Under the pieces are notes generated by a model, which saw nothing but the letters and a program-made list of their open reading frames with translations, did no database searches and was not told where the DNA came from. DNA of 64,000 nucleotides from Thalassomonas actiniarum. Its GTDB lineage: Bacteria > Pseudomonadota > Gammaproteobacteria > Enterobacterales > Alteromonadaceae. The stretch lies in assembly GCF_000948975.2 (NCBI RefSeq), contig NZ_CP059735.1, positions 5,454,603 to 5,518,602 on the forward strand, in the 5' to 3' direction. Both the position numbers and the translations under genes were made by a program. Shown in pieces: positions 56,663 to 64,000 of this stretch (position 1 is its first letter; every line of letters begins with the position of its first letter).

Positions 56663-56845
56663 CTAATATACGTCTGGCTCTCTTTCAGCTCTGTAAAACT
56701 GCGTCAATTCTAGTTCAGTTAACAACTGAGCATCTTTTGATTTTGATGCAGACTGCACAATATCATCATCAGTTTGCCTTCTGACTTTAGCCCAGTCTGT
56801 TGTCCCTCTACTACTTTTAACATCTTCTAATTTAATCTTTTTCAT
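56663..56845 (-). CDS. BrnA-like antitoxin, second copy
   Basis: 60 residues from the ATG at 56845, with AAGGAGG 6 bp upstream (GTG at 56851 also in frame). KKIKLEDVKSSRGTTDWAKV and ELTQFYRAEREPDVY parallel the preceding protein. It overlaps the upstream copy by 14 bp. Confidence 0.65.
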   Translation of the reverse strand: MKKIKLEDVKSSRGTTDWAKVRRQTDDDIVQSASKSKDAQLLTELELTQFYRAEREPDVY

Positions 56846-57026
56846 TTTCACCCTCCTTGGGAACCTGTTTAAATTCCTTCAATTCTTTATCGGTTAAATT
56901 AGGGGAATCAATGTCAGCTAATATGCCCTCGCTAATATCGGTTTCTGTCATATTATCTATAACTGCTTTATCTGTTGTTCCTTTTGACTTTTCAATATCT
57001 TCAAGCTTAATTCGTTTAATCGACAT
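56832..57026 (-). CDS. BrnA-like antitoxin, first copy
   Basis: 64 residues. IKRIKLEDIEKSKGTTDKAV at the start and LTDKELKEFKQV at the end are typical of short DNA-binding BrnA-like antitoxins. It begins 2 bp after the BrnT stop. With the second copy it forms a tandem duplicate that shares the (R/K)IKLED(I/V) and GTTD motifs. Confidence 0.75.
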   Translation of the reverse strand: MSIKRIKLEDIEKSKGTTDKAVIDNMTETDISEGILADIDSPNLTDKELKEFKQVPKEGENEKD

Positions 57027-57028
57027 TA

Positions 57029-57328
57029 TCAGGGTTCCTTATAAGGTTTTAAAAAACCTAAATCGTAAGCGCGCTTTTCGCGTTTATTGGCTTTTCTGGC
57101 GCTAATCAAGCGTACGACACCGGCATTATCTCTTATGGTATAGACAACCATAAGGATACCAAATTCTGTCATACCTATAGTTTGATATCGCTCTTCCCCA
57201 TAATCTTTACGAGTATCCTTGCGAAACACTCGCCTTTTATCCAAAAAAATATGAACAGCATCAGCAAAATCAATATTGTGGTTTAGCCTGTTAGTGTGAT
57301 TTTTAACCTCGTCCCATTCGAATTCCAT
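57029..57328 (-). CDS. brnT: BrnT-family toxin
   Basis: 99 residues from the ATG at 57328 (MEFEWDEVKNHTN), the family start; upstream codons are open but not homologous. BrnT is a RelE-fold ribonuclease that blocks translation. Motifs: FADAVHIFLDKRRV, GEERYQTIGMTEFGILMVVYT and the C-terminal LISARKANKREKRAYD. First gene of a three-gene toxin-antitoxin operon with two BrnA-like genes. Confidence 0.88.
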   Translation of the reverse strand: MEFEWDEVKNHTNRLNHNIDFADAVHIFLDKRRVFRKDTRKDYGEERYQTIGMTEFGILMVVYTIRDNAGVVRLISARKANKREKRAYDLGFLKPYKEP

Positions 57329-57403
57329 TTCTTGCCCCTTATCATCATTGTTGAAGGAGTGGCTCTTAAATTGACATGCAAAGTGTAGCAAAAAACGGAA
57401 CAT

Positions 57404-57528
57404 TCAAGAGCAGGTCATATTTTTCAGCATTAAACAGCACCTACATAACTCCTTGATCGCGAAAGCTATCTAACCTACCAAGACTGAACAGATACAGCAA
57501 AAATAATTGTTAATCGAAAAGGTATCCT
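57404..57528. other. Promoter region of the BrnT operon
   Basis: Short AT-rich stretch, no gene recognised. Confidence 0.3.
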
Positions 57529-57675
57529 TATCTTTTTCAGTGTCCAGGTTAGTCCCGGCCAAATCAGCCTGTTTGAGGGGGGTTGCTATCGGTTGAGATC
57601 TGATAATGAATATAGGCATCCACCAGATAAATCTTACTGCCTAGATGCCGTAATGCACCGCCATCTAGGCCTAGT
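57529..57675 (-). pseudogene. Internal remnant of a paralogue of the 909-residue secreted protein
   Basis: Nucleotide similarity to 10730-10880 inside the 909-residue gene: shared blocks include GTCCAGGTTAGT, CCGGCCAAATC, GAGATCTG(A/G)TAATGAAT, GGCATCCACCA and CGTAATGCACCGCCAT. Frame lost and short deletions present. It is directly downstream of the minus-strand mannanase gene, suggesting that a full paralogue once stood here. Confidence 0.8.
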
Positions 57676-57775
57676 CCGGTTGGCAAGTCAAAACCAAATA
57701 ATAACGGCAGGGAAACATCTAGCCAGTTAACTAATATCCAATCAACTGGCCAGTTAAAAATTCGAGTAACTAGAA

Positions 57776-59266
57776 CTAGCCACTCACGGGAATAACTTGC
57801 ACCACATTAGACGGCGCCGATTCACCACTTTCATTGCTGGCAACCACACGGTAAAAGTAGCTTTTTCCCGGTTTAACCCCGGTTTTATCGCTAAATAAAG
57901 GTTTTACCTTAGGATCATAACCATTTTCTCCGTCGGACACCTGGTTACCGACAATATACCAGGAGCCGTCCAATGATGTTGCCCGCTCAATACGGTAAAA
58001 ACGGCCAAGCGGGGAGCCCATCCAGTTAATCCAATCTTTCGAGTTAATCGGCAATAACAGCGGCGGCTCAGGAACAGGCAGCGGCGGGGCCGCTTTTAGC
58101 CCGTCCATTTGCGCCTGGCCCAGCCGGATAGCATCTATCACATACTGTTCTTCATTAAACTCGCCTTCGGGAAAGCCGGGCAGGTGGTAACTGAAGTATT
58201 CATAATCCTGGTGCCAGTAAAAACCGCCCTCCTGCCTGTGTCCACGAAAGCCCCATAACAGGCCGCCCACAGACTTGGCGCCCTTATATTGTGAGTGCAC
58301 CACCGACTGCATTATCGCGGCAATATCTTTGCCCGGCAATAAGCCGAATTCACCGACAAAATACGCCTTACGGCCATTAATAAAGGTGAGGTCTTCCAGT
58401 ACCCGAGCGGCACAGTCGGTGCAGACATTGGCATAATAATGGTTGGAAATAATATCGACATTAGGATCGCTCAGGGCAAATTCCTTGAGTTCGATATAGC
58501 TGCCGTCCATCACTAAATGATTGTTATCCTGCTGCTTGATAAAGGCTGAGGTGCGGTTTAAAAAGCTTTCATTGGTTTCAAATATTTCATTGCCGGTTTC
58601 CCAGGACATAATGGCCTTTTCATCTTTATACAAGCGGCCGGTCAGGGTATTTTTCCGGTTGATCACCTGCTCAATTATCGATAAATAGGCGGCATAGGTT
58701 TTACTGTTGATATCGTAAAAGTCCTGCTCCTTTTCATCATACAAAGCCGCCAGTTGCTTGCGGCCCCCCCACCATTCCCAGTGGTCGATAAAAGGCAAAA
58801 TCAGGCGTAAGTTATATTTATCCGCCAGGGCGATCATACGGTCGTAATGCACCATGGCGGTTTCATTTAACCTGGGCAAACCGCCTTTTGTTAACGGCGC
58901 CTGAATATGGGTCTCCCGGCCGCAGGCAGCATCAAACTCCTGCTCCACCGACAACACATAAGTGCGCATGGCTTTAAAACCGGCGTAACTCAGGGCCTTG
59001 ATCCAGTTTTCCTGCTCCAGCGCCGTCGGCCATTTAAAGTATTGCCCCCAGCCCCGGGGATCGGCGGCGCACTTGCCCCTGGCATCGTCTTCGATACGAT
59101 GCAGCTCGGGGGCCTGGATACCGGCGAAACGGAATTCCTGCTGCCCGTCTAATAACCTGTGACCGTCACGGGTAATAAAATGCTCAAGTGCCATGGCTGA
59201 CATCATTTGCCCTGATAACAGCAACAAAAACAGGGTACTTTTTGCAGTAAAAGAAAATCTTTTCAT
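57776..59266 (-). CDS. GH5-type beta-mannanase with fibronectin-III-like tail
   Basis: 496 residues. Signal peptide (about 1-26, ending MSAMA). Catalytic domain (about 28-385): acid/base Glu227 in ETGNE, nucleophile Glu306 in VGEFG, plus HYDRMIALADKYNLRLILPF, ISNHYYA and GGLLWGFRGH. After a Pro-rich linker (LPVPEPP), a fibronectin-III-like module (about 410-495) ends NESGESAPSNVVQV. The catalytic domain resembles that of the 47049 gene. Last gene of a minus-strand operon, 27 bp after the epimerase gene. Confidence 0.88.
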   Translation of the reverse strand: MKRFSFTAKSTLFLLLLSGQMMSAMALEHFITRDGHRLLDGQQEFRFAGIQAPELHRIEDDARGKCAADPRGWGQYFKWPTALEQENWIKALSYAGFKAMRTYVLSVEQEFDAACGRETHIQAPLTKGGLPRLNETAMVHYDRMIALADKYNLRLILPFIDHWEWWGGRKQLAALYDEKEQDFYDINSKTYAAYLSIIEQVINRKNTLTGRLYKDEKAIMSWETGNEIFETNESFLNRTSAFIKQQDNNHLVMDGSYIELKEFALSDPNVDIISNHYYANVCTDCAARVLEDLTFINGRKAYFVGEFGLLPGKDIAAIMQSVVHSQYKGAKSVGGLLWGFRGHRQEGGFYWHQDYEYFSYHLPGFPEGEFNEEQYVIDAIRLGQAQMDGLKAAPPLPVPEPPLLLPINSKDWINWMGSPLGRFYRIERATSLDGSWYIVGNQVSDGENGYDPKVKPLFSDKTGVKPGKSYFYRVVASNESGESAPSNVVQVIPVSG

Positions 59267-59293
59267 AACCTTATAACCTTTACTAAATATTGG

Positions 59294-60592
59294 TTAAATA
59301 CTGGCGCCGGCCAATTGCTCACGACCGTCGGCTTGCTCTTTGGCCGGCATAGCGGCTAATAAACGGCAAATTTCCATCATGGCACGGCCGTTATGATAAG
59401 GCGCCTTCCAGAAACCGGCTTTATAACGGGCCGGTTTGCTGGCTTGCTCCTCAAGCGCCAGCCAGTGCCACTCGCCGTTTTCCCGGTCCAGGTGCTGCTG
59501 CCGGGTAAAGTGCCAGATGCCCTCAAAAGCCTTAATATATTCCGGGTCTTGCGTCAGCTGATAGGCATTTAAGAAACCCACCATGGCTTCCGCCTGTACC
59601 CACCAGTCGCTACAGGGATCTATTTCTTTCTCTATAAAATCATAAGCTTCCAATACCCGGCCATTATCACTTAACCCTTGGCTTAAACCTTCTCTTAAAC
59701 AAGTGCGCGCCAGCTTAATCACCAGCGGAGTTAAACCGGCCAATAATTTGGGCTCATCCAATACCAGCAGGGCTTCATATAATAACCAGCTGCCTTCGAT
59801 ATCATGGCCAAAGGAATAATGCCGAGACTTATCCTGCCAGTCCATTTCCATAAACAGGCGTAAATGCCCGTTATCCGGGTTGATAATGTGCTCGCTAAAA
59901 TACCTGATATTGCGTGCCAGCGCTTCTTGGGTGGCCGGCGTCGGATTAGCCGAGTATAACGCGGTATAGGCTTCGAGCACATGCAGATGGGTGTTCATGG
60001 TTTTCGGCAAGTTATCATCTTTATTGCTCAAACGCATATCCTGCAAAGGCGACCAGTCGGCGGCGAAGGCTTCGCAATAACCGCCGTTAACCGTATCCAG
60101 CGCCCGGCTTTCCAGCAGTTGAAAATACTCCATGGCCTTGGCCAGCGCCTGTGGCTCACGGGTCAACTTGTAATAGGCGCATAAGCCATAAATGGCAAAC
60201 GCCAGGGCATAGGTCTGTTTTTTACCGTCAAGGAGGTGCCCTTTATAATCGAGCGCCCAAAAAACCCCGCCATGCTGCGGATCGTCAAAGTATTCCAGCA
60301 GATAATAAAACGCCCGGCCTGCCAGGGCGGCACACTTCTGCTGCTGCACATCATCTTTAAGTTCATCTCGGAAAAATAACGCCGCTTCACTGAAAAACCA
60401 TAATAAGCGGGTATTGAGAATAATACCCTTGTCGGCATTATCAACCACTTTAGCCAAGTGATCGATTTCACCGACAAAACCGCCATATTTCTTATCTACG
60501 GCATGTTGCTGCCACCAGCTGCTGATATTTTTCAGCTCCCGGTAAAACTCCCCCGCCGAAGCCGATGTTATTGCTACTGCAGATGCCGTCAT
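59294..60592 (-). CDS. AGE-family epimerase, probable mannobiose (cellobiose) 2-epimerase
   Basis: 432 residues, (alpha/alpha)6-barrel AGE family. GGFVGEIDHLAKVVDNADKG, ILNTRLLWFFSEA, MNTHLHVLEAYTALY, FGHDIEGSWLLYEA, SDWWVQAEAMVGFLNAY and KAGFWKAPYHNGRAMME are conserved blocks with the catalytic His and Trp positions. In the known mannan route this enzyme converts beta-1,4-mannobiose to 4-O-beta-mannosyl-glucose. Cytosolic (no signal peptide). Start ATG overlaps the GH130 stop as ATGA. Confidence 0.9.
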   Translation of the reverse strand: MTASAVAITSASAGEFYRELKNISSWWQQHAVDKKYGGFVGEIDHLAKVVDNADKGIILNTRLLWFFSEAALFFRDELKDDVQQQKCAALAGRAFYYLLEYFDDPQHGGVFWALDYKGHLLDGKKQTYALAFAIYGLCAYYKLTREPQALAKAMEYFQLLESRALDTVNGGYCEAFAADWSPLQDMRLSNKDDNLPKTMNTHLHVLEAYTALYSANPTPATQEALARNIRYFSEHIINPDNGHLRLFMEMDWQDKSRHYSFGHDIEGSWLLYEALLVLDEPKLLAGLTPLVIKLARTCLREGLSQGLSDNGRVLEAYDFIEKEIDPCSDWWVQAEAMVGFLNAYQLTQDPEYIKAFEGIWHFTRQQHLDRENGEWHWLALEEQASKPARYKAGFWKAPYHNGRAMMEICRLLAAMPAKEQADGREQLAGASI

Positions 60593-61773
60593 AAACTGAA
60601 CCCTTTGAGGGTTTGTGCATTGCGCTCGATCAGTTCATTGCGCTTTCGTACCGACAAGGCAGAAAATAAACCGTCTTCCGGGGTATTGAGAACATAATCC
60701 ACCAACTGCTCAACCGTGGAAGTGGCCACGTGCATCCGGGTATCGGAAGAAGCGTAATAAATAAACACCTGGTTATCTTCATTCACTATCCAGCCGTTGC
60801 TGAACACGACATTGGAAACATCACCGACACGTTCACTTCCCTGAGGCGCGATCAGGTGTCCCGCCGGTTTATGGCTTACCACCCAGGGGCGCTCCAGCTC
60901 GGTCATGAACATATAAAGCACATAGCGCAAACCAGCGGCGGTATTGCGTACCCCGTGTGCCAGGTGCAACCAGCCCTGATCCGTTTTGATCGGCGCAGGC
61001 CCCTGGCCATTTTTGATTTCCGTGATGGTGTGGTATTGCTTGGCATCAACAATCACTTCTTCTTTGATTTCGGCATTTTCCATCGACTCGGTTAAACCCC
61101 AGCCGATACCGCCGCCAGAGCCGACACTGATAAAACCGTCCTGAGGCCGGGTAAAGAGCGCATATTTGCTATCGACAAATTCCGGGTGTAGCACCACGTT
61201 ACGTTGCTGGCCGGAATAAGTGATCAAATCAGGTAACCGCTCCCAGTTATCCAAGTCTTTGGTACGGGCGATACCACATTGGGCCACGGCGGCAGACAAG
61301 TCATCCGGCTGGGAAAAATCTTTACGCTCAGTGCAGAACAAGCCGTAGATATAACCGTCTTCATGGGCCACCAAACGCATATCGTAGACATTGGTATCCG
61401 GATCATCTGTTTCCGGCATAGTGATAGGTTTATCACGGAAGACGAAGTTATCGACCCCATTGGGACTTTCGGCAATGGCAAAGAAAGACTTACGGTCATC
61501 ACCTTCAACCCGTACTGCCAAAACATATTTGCCGTTAAACAACATGGCGCCGGCATTAAAGGTGGCATTGATGCCCTGGCGTTCCATCAGAAAAGGATTA
61601 CTTTGTTCGTTGAAGTCATAACGCCAGCTGACCGGGGCATGATCCCGGGTCAACACCGGATGTTGCCAGCGCTGGTAAATGCCATTGTTGTCTGGTTCGG
61701 CAACATTTGGAGTTGCTAAAAATGCTTGTTGCCGGGTAATTAGTTGTTGTACTTTTTCTTGAAACTTCATCAT
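60589..61773 (-). CDS. GH130 4-O-beta-mannosyl-D-glucose phosphorylase
   Basis: 394 residues from the first of two ATGs (61773); the upstream in-frame extension to 61866 is not homologous. GH130 family features: SWRYDFNEQSNPFLMER, GINATFNAGAM, RVEGDDRKSFFAIAESPNG, a predicted catalytic Asp131 in NVYDMRLV, and FTRPQDGFISVGSGGGIGWG. Known reaction of this group: phosphorolysis of mannosyl-glucose to mannose-1-phosphate and glucose. First gene of the minus-strand operon, preceded by the triple operator region. Confidence 0.92.
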   Translation of the reverse strand: MMKFQEKVQQLITRQQAFLATPNVAEPDNNGIYQRWQHPVLTRDHAPVSWRYDFNEQSNPFLMERQGINATFNAGAMLFNGKYVLAVRVEGDDRKSFFAIAESPNGVDNFVFRDKPITMPETDDPDTNVYDMRLVAHEDGYIYGLFCTERKDFSQPDDLSAAVAQCGIARTKDLDNWERLPDLITYSGQQRNVVLHPEFVDSKYALFTRPQDGFISVGSGGGIGWGLTESMENAEIKEEVIVDAKQYHTITEIKNGQGPAPIKTDQGWLHLAHGVRNTAAGLRYVLYMFMTELERPWVVSHKPAGHLIAPQGSERVGDVSNVVFSNGWIVNEDNQVFIYYASSDTRMHVATSTVEQLVDYVLNTPEDGLFSALSVRKRNELIERNAQTLKGFSL

Positions 61774-61869
61774 CTTTCTACCAAAAATCTCTGTAACCCG
61801 AGTGTCGTAACGCCTTAAGGGGATAAGCGAAAAACAGTCCCTAAGGTCAATGAAAAGACCACCCAATAA

Positions 61870-61882
61870 GCAACCGGTTACA
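61870..61882. promoter_or_regulatory. LacI-type operator 3
   Basis: GCAACCGGTTACA, about 97 bp before the GH130 start. Confidence 0.75.
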
Positions 61883-62033
61883 TTTTTAAGTTAATAACTG
61901 CCATGGCGAATATACCTTGCCATGACTGACATTTAGGATCACATTCCAGTCAATTGATTAGCACTGACTTTTCCTATTTACTCGAAAAGAACTCTTCCAT
62001 AACCGTCGTGAGAGAGCTTTCCATAGATCACAA

Positions 62034-62047
62034 TGTAACCGGTTACT
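62034..62047. promoter_or_regulatory. LacI-type operator 4
   Basis: TGTAACCGGTTACT, near the centre of the divergent region. Confidence 0.8.
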
Positions 62048-62155
62048 TCATTTTGTGCCAGTATTTTTCAAAAAAATGTCAAAGCAACAAAGTGCCAGCA
62101 AACAGCAGCTGTCACTAAATCTTAAAAATTTATCTCCGGCTATTTCAAATCAAAA

Positions 62156-62169
62156 TGTAACCGGTTACC
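62156..62169. promoter_or_regulatory. LacI-type operator 5
   Basis: TGTAACCGGTTACC, about 116 bp before the phosphomannomutase start. Confidence 0.8.
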
Positions 62170-62284
62170 ATTAATTGATATAAGTGATGTAAGCGATATA
62201 AATTGATATCGGAAACAACCCGTTCATTAAGCGGACATCCGCCAGTGCCGGATTTTTCTTTCAACCCAAAATAAGGATCAGCAG

Positions 62285-63655
62285 ATGCAGCCACTAACTT
62301 GCTTTAAAGCCTATGACATCAGGGGAAAAGTACCCGATGAACTCAACCCGCAACTGGCCTATAAAATAGGCCGGGCCACGGCTTTATTTTTAAATGCCCG
62401 CAAAATAGTGGTGGGTCACGATATCCGCTTAAGCAGCCCGATGATCACCGAGGCCCTGATAGACGGCCTTACCGATGGCGGTGCCGATGTCTTTAATATC
62501 GGCCAATGCGGCACTGAAGAAGTCTACTTCGCCACCTTCTCCCGGGAATTTTGCGGCGGTATCTGTGTTACCGCCAGCCATAACCCTAAAGCATATAACG
62601 GTATGAAGTTTGTCCGTGAAGGGGCAGCTCCCATCAGCGGTGATACCGGCTTAAATGCCATCAAAGAACTGGTACAGGCTGAGTCATTTTCTCCCCCGGC
62701 CCCAAAAGGGAAAGAGCAGGGGAAAGGGCAAGTGATGCCGCTGGATATCAGTGTGGACTATACCCGGCATTTACTCGGTTATATAGATATCGCCAAACTG
62801 AAAAAACTAAAAATAGTGGTTAATGCCGGCAATGGTGGCGCCGGGGCCATCATCGACCGCCTGGCTCCCCACCTGCCCTTTGAGTTTATCCCCTTAAATC
62901 ATGAGCCTGACGGCAACTTCCCCAATGGTGTCCCTAACCCGTTATTACCTGAAAACCGCACGGAAACCGTGGCTGCCATTAAGCTGCATAATGCCGATTT
63001 AGGTATTGCCTGGGACGGGGATTTTGACCGCTGCTTCTTCTTTGATGAACAAGGTGAATTTATTGAAGGTTATTATATCGTGGGTTTACTGGCGGCCATG
63101 CTACTTGATGGCAAACAGGATGAAACCGTTATCCATGACCCCCGCCTGTACTGGAATACCCTGGATATCGTCCGCCAGCAGGGTGGCAAAGCACTGGTCA
63201 GTAAAACCGGCCACGCCTTTATTAAAGAAGCCATGCGCGAGCAAAATGCCATTTACGGCGGCGAAATGAGCGCCCATCATTATTTCCGTGATTTCGCCTA
63301 CTGTGATAACGGCAATATTCCCTGGCTGCTGATCACCGCCTTAATGTCCCGCACCGGCCAATCGCTGTCGTCACTGATCAACGAGCGTAAAGCCCTTTAT
63401 CCCTGTAGCGGGGAAATCAACAGCCAGGTGAAAGATCCTCAGCAAGTGATCCGGGCCATAGCTGGAAAATATCAGGCACAGGCAAAAGACAGCGATATTA
63501 CCGACGGCCTGAGCATGAGTTTTCAGAACTGGCGTTTTAACCTGCGAATGTCAAATACCGAACCGGTGTTAAGACTAAATGTCGAAGCCAAAAACGATCA
63601 GCGGTTAATGCAGGAAAAAACCAAAGAATTACTTATGCTTATCAAGAGCATTTAG
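62285..63655 (+). CDS. Phosphomannomutase
   Basis: 456 residues, ManB/CpsG type of the alpha-D-phosphohexomutase family. CFKAYDIRGKVPDELN at the start, catalytic Ser98 in TASHNPKAYNGMK, the Mg loop DGDFDRC, sugar-specificity loop GEMSAHHYF, and phosphate-binding RMSNTEPVLRLNVE. It interconverts mannose-1-phosphate and mannose-6-phosphate, feeding the GH130 product into glycolysis. GATCAGCAG lies before the start; the operator region is upstream. It precedes an esterase gene by 15 bp. Confidence 0.94.
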   Translation: MQPLTCFKAYDIRGKVPDELNPQLAYKIGRATALFLNARKIVVGHDIRLSSPMITEALIDGLTDGGADVFNIGQCGTEEVYFATFSREFCGGICVTASHNPKAYNGMKFVREGAAPISGDTGLNAIKELVQAESFSPPAPKGKEQGKGQVMPLDISVDYTRHLLGYIDIAKLKKLKIVVNAGNGGAGAIIDRLAPHLPFEFIPLNHEPDGNFPNGVPNPLLPENRTETVAAIKLHNADLGIAWDGDFDRCFFFDEQGEFIEGYYIVGLLAAMLLDGKQDETVIHDPRLYWNTLDIVRQQGGKALVSKTGHAFIKEAMREQNAIYGGEMSAHHYFRDFAYCDNGNIPWLLITALMSRTGQSLSSLINERKALYPCSGEINSQVKDPQQVIRAIAGKYQAQAKDSDITDGLSMSFQNWRFNLRMSNTEPVLRLNVEAKNDQRLMQEKTKELLMLIKSI

Positions 63656-63670
63656 CGCAGGGAACCAGCC

Positions 63671-64000
63671 ATGAACAAATTAAAACAACTAGCGACTTTA
63701 TTTCTGCTGGCAATAACAGTGATTAGCATCCAGGTTACAGCAAAACCCCAAACGATATTCGCCGATAGCGAATTACTGCAATATACCGGCCGCATAGATT
63801 TCAGCGACCCGAAAGCGCCAAAAATGTCCTGGCCCGGCACTTATATCAAGGCCAGGTTCACCGGCGATAAACTGTCGATATTGCTCGATGATGAATTTGG
63901 CCATAATTATTTCAATGTCTTTATCGACGAAGACTGGCATAACCCTGTGGTGATCCGGTGCCGCAAAGGCCTTAATACTTATGTTATCTCCCTTAAATTG
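63671..64000 (+). CDS. CE2-type carbohydrate esterase, 5' part only
   Basis: 110 residues visible, running off the right edge. Signal peptide (about 1-24, ending QVTA). The rest resembles the N-terminal jelly roll of CE2 acetyl esterases: YTGRIDFSDPKAPKMSWPGT, then IKARFTGDKLSILLDDEFG and NVFIDEDW. The expected SGNH catalytic domain lies beyond the window. An acetyl-mannan esterase would suit this locus. Starts 15 bp after the phosphomannomutase stop. Confidence 0.75.
   Translation, partial: MNKLKQLATLFLLAITVISIQVTAKPQTIFADSELLQYTGRIDFSDPKAPKMSWPGTYIKARFTGDKLSILLDDEFGHNYFNVFIDEDWHNPVVIRCRKGLNTYVISLKL

Larger units (their letters stand above)
61867..62284. promoter_or_regulatory. Bidirectional promoter region with three operators
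   Basis: 418 bp between GH130 (minus) and phosphomannomutase (plus) starts. It holds three copies of the TGTAACCGGTTAC-type palindrome, evenly covering both promoters. No gene is seen. Exact hexamers were not assigned. Confidence 0.7.

Overview
This window looks like the chromosome of a marine gammaproteobacterium of the Alteromonadales (Colwelliaceae/Thalassomonas-like). That placement is an inference. It rests on the style of the aroQ-accB-accC cluster, a large TonB-dependent receptor, several GGDEF proteins, a REP-type transposase with its repeats and a beta-mannan utilisation locus. No 16S gene is present to confirm it.

Layout. 1-3015 (minus): a c-di-GMP signalling cluster made of a GGDEF sensor cut by the window edge, an outer-membrane barrel protein and a small PstS-like periplasmic protein. 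3341-5689: housekeeping aroQ, accB and accC with a clear terminator. 5881-14211: mixed genes, namely a degenerate GGDEF membrane protein, a 58-residue Cys-rich oxidoreductase-like protein, a DUF6607-like secreted protein, a Crp/Fnr regulator, ElaA, a 909-residue secreted protein and KptA, followed by tRNA-Leu(CAG). 15560-19292: exported and small proteins, including a zinc metalloprotease with a CpaB-like partner, a lanthipeptide-like precursor with a GG leader, and a small exported protein. 19685-21431: a RAYT/IS200-like element bounded by inverted copies of a 24-bp repeat, amplified on one side.

21433-46670 (minus) is a contact-dependent inhibition (two-partner secretion) locus. It holds a CdiB/FhaC-type transporter, a giant 7349-residue CdiA/FhaB-type exoprotein, a putative immunity gene, a second small gene and the remnant of an orphan toxin tail. 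Upstream of cdiB lies a well-formed c-di-GMP-I (GEMM) riboswitch, followed about 225 nt later by an intrinsic terminator. Expression of this very large weapon or adhesin is therefore probably tuned by c-di-GMP.

46924-64000 is a beta-mannan utilisation locus: a GH5-type mannanase lipoprotein, a TonB-dependent receptor, a second GH5-type mannanase, an AGE-family (mannobiose 2-epimerase-like) enzyme, a GH130 mannosylglucose phosphorylase, a phosphomannomutase and the start of a CE2-type esterase. Five near-identical palindromes around TGTAACCGGTTACA (LacI-type operators) sit in front of the two mannan transcription blocks. The locus is split by an AT-richer accessory patch (54.5-57.4 kb) with a VOC protein, an AraC regulator, a decayed membrane-toxin gene with an intact candidate immunity gene, and a BrnT toxin with two tandem BrnA-like antitoxins.
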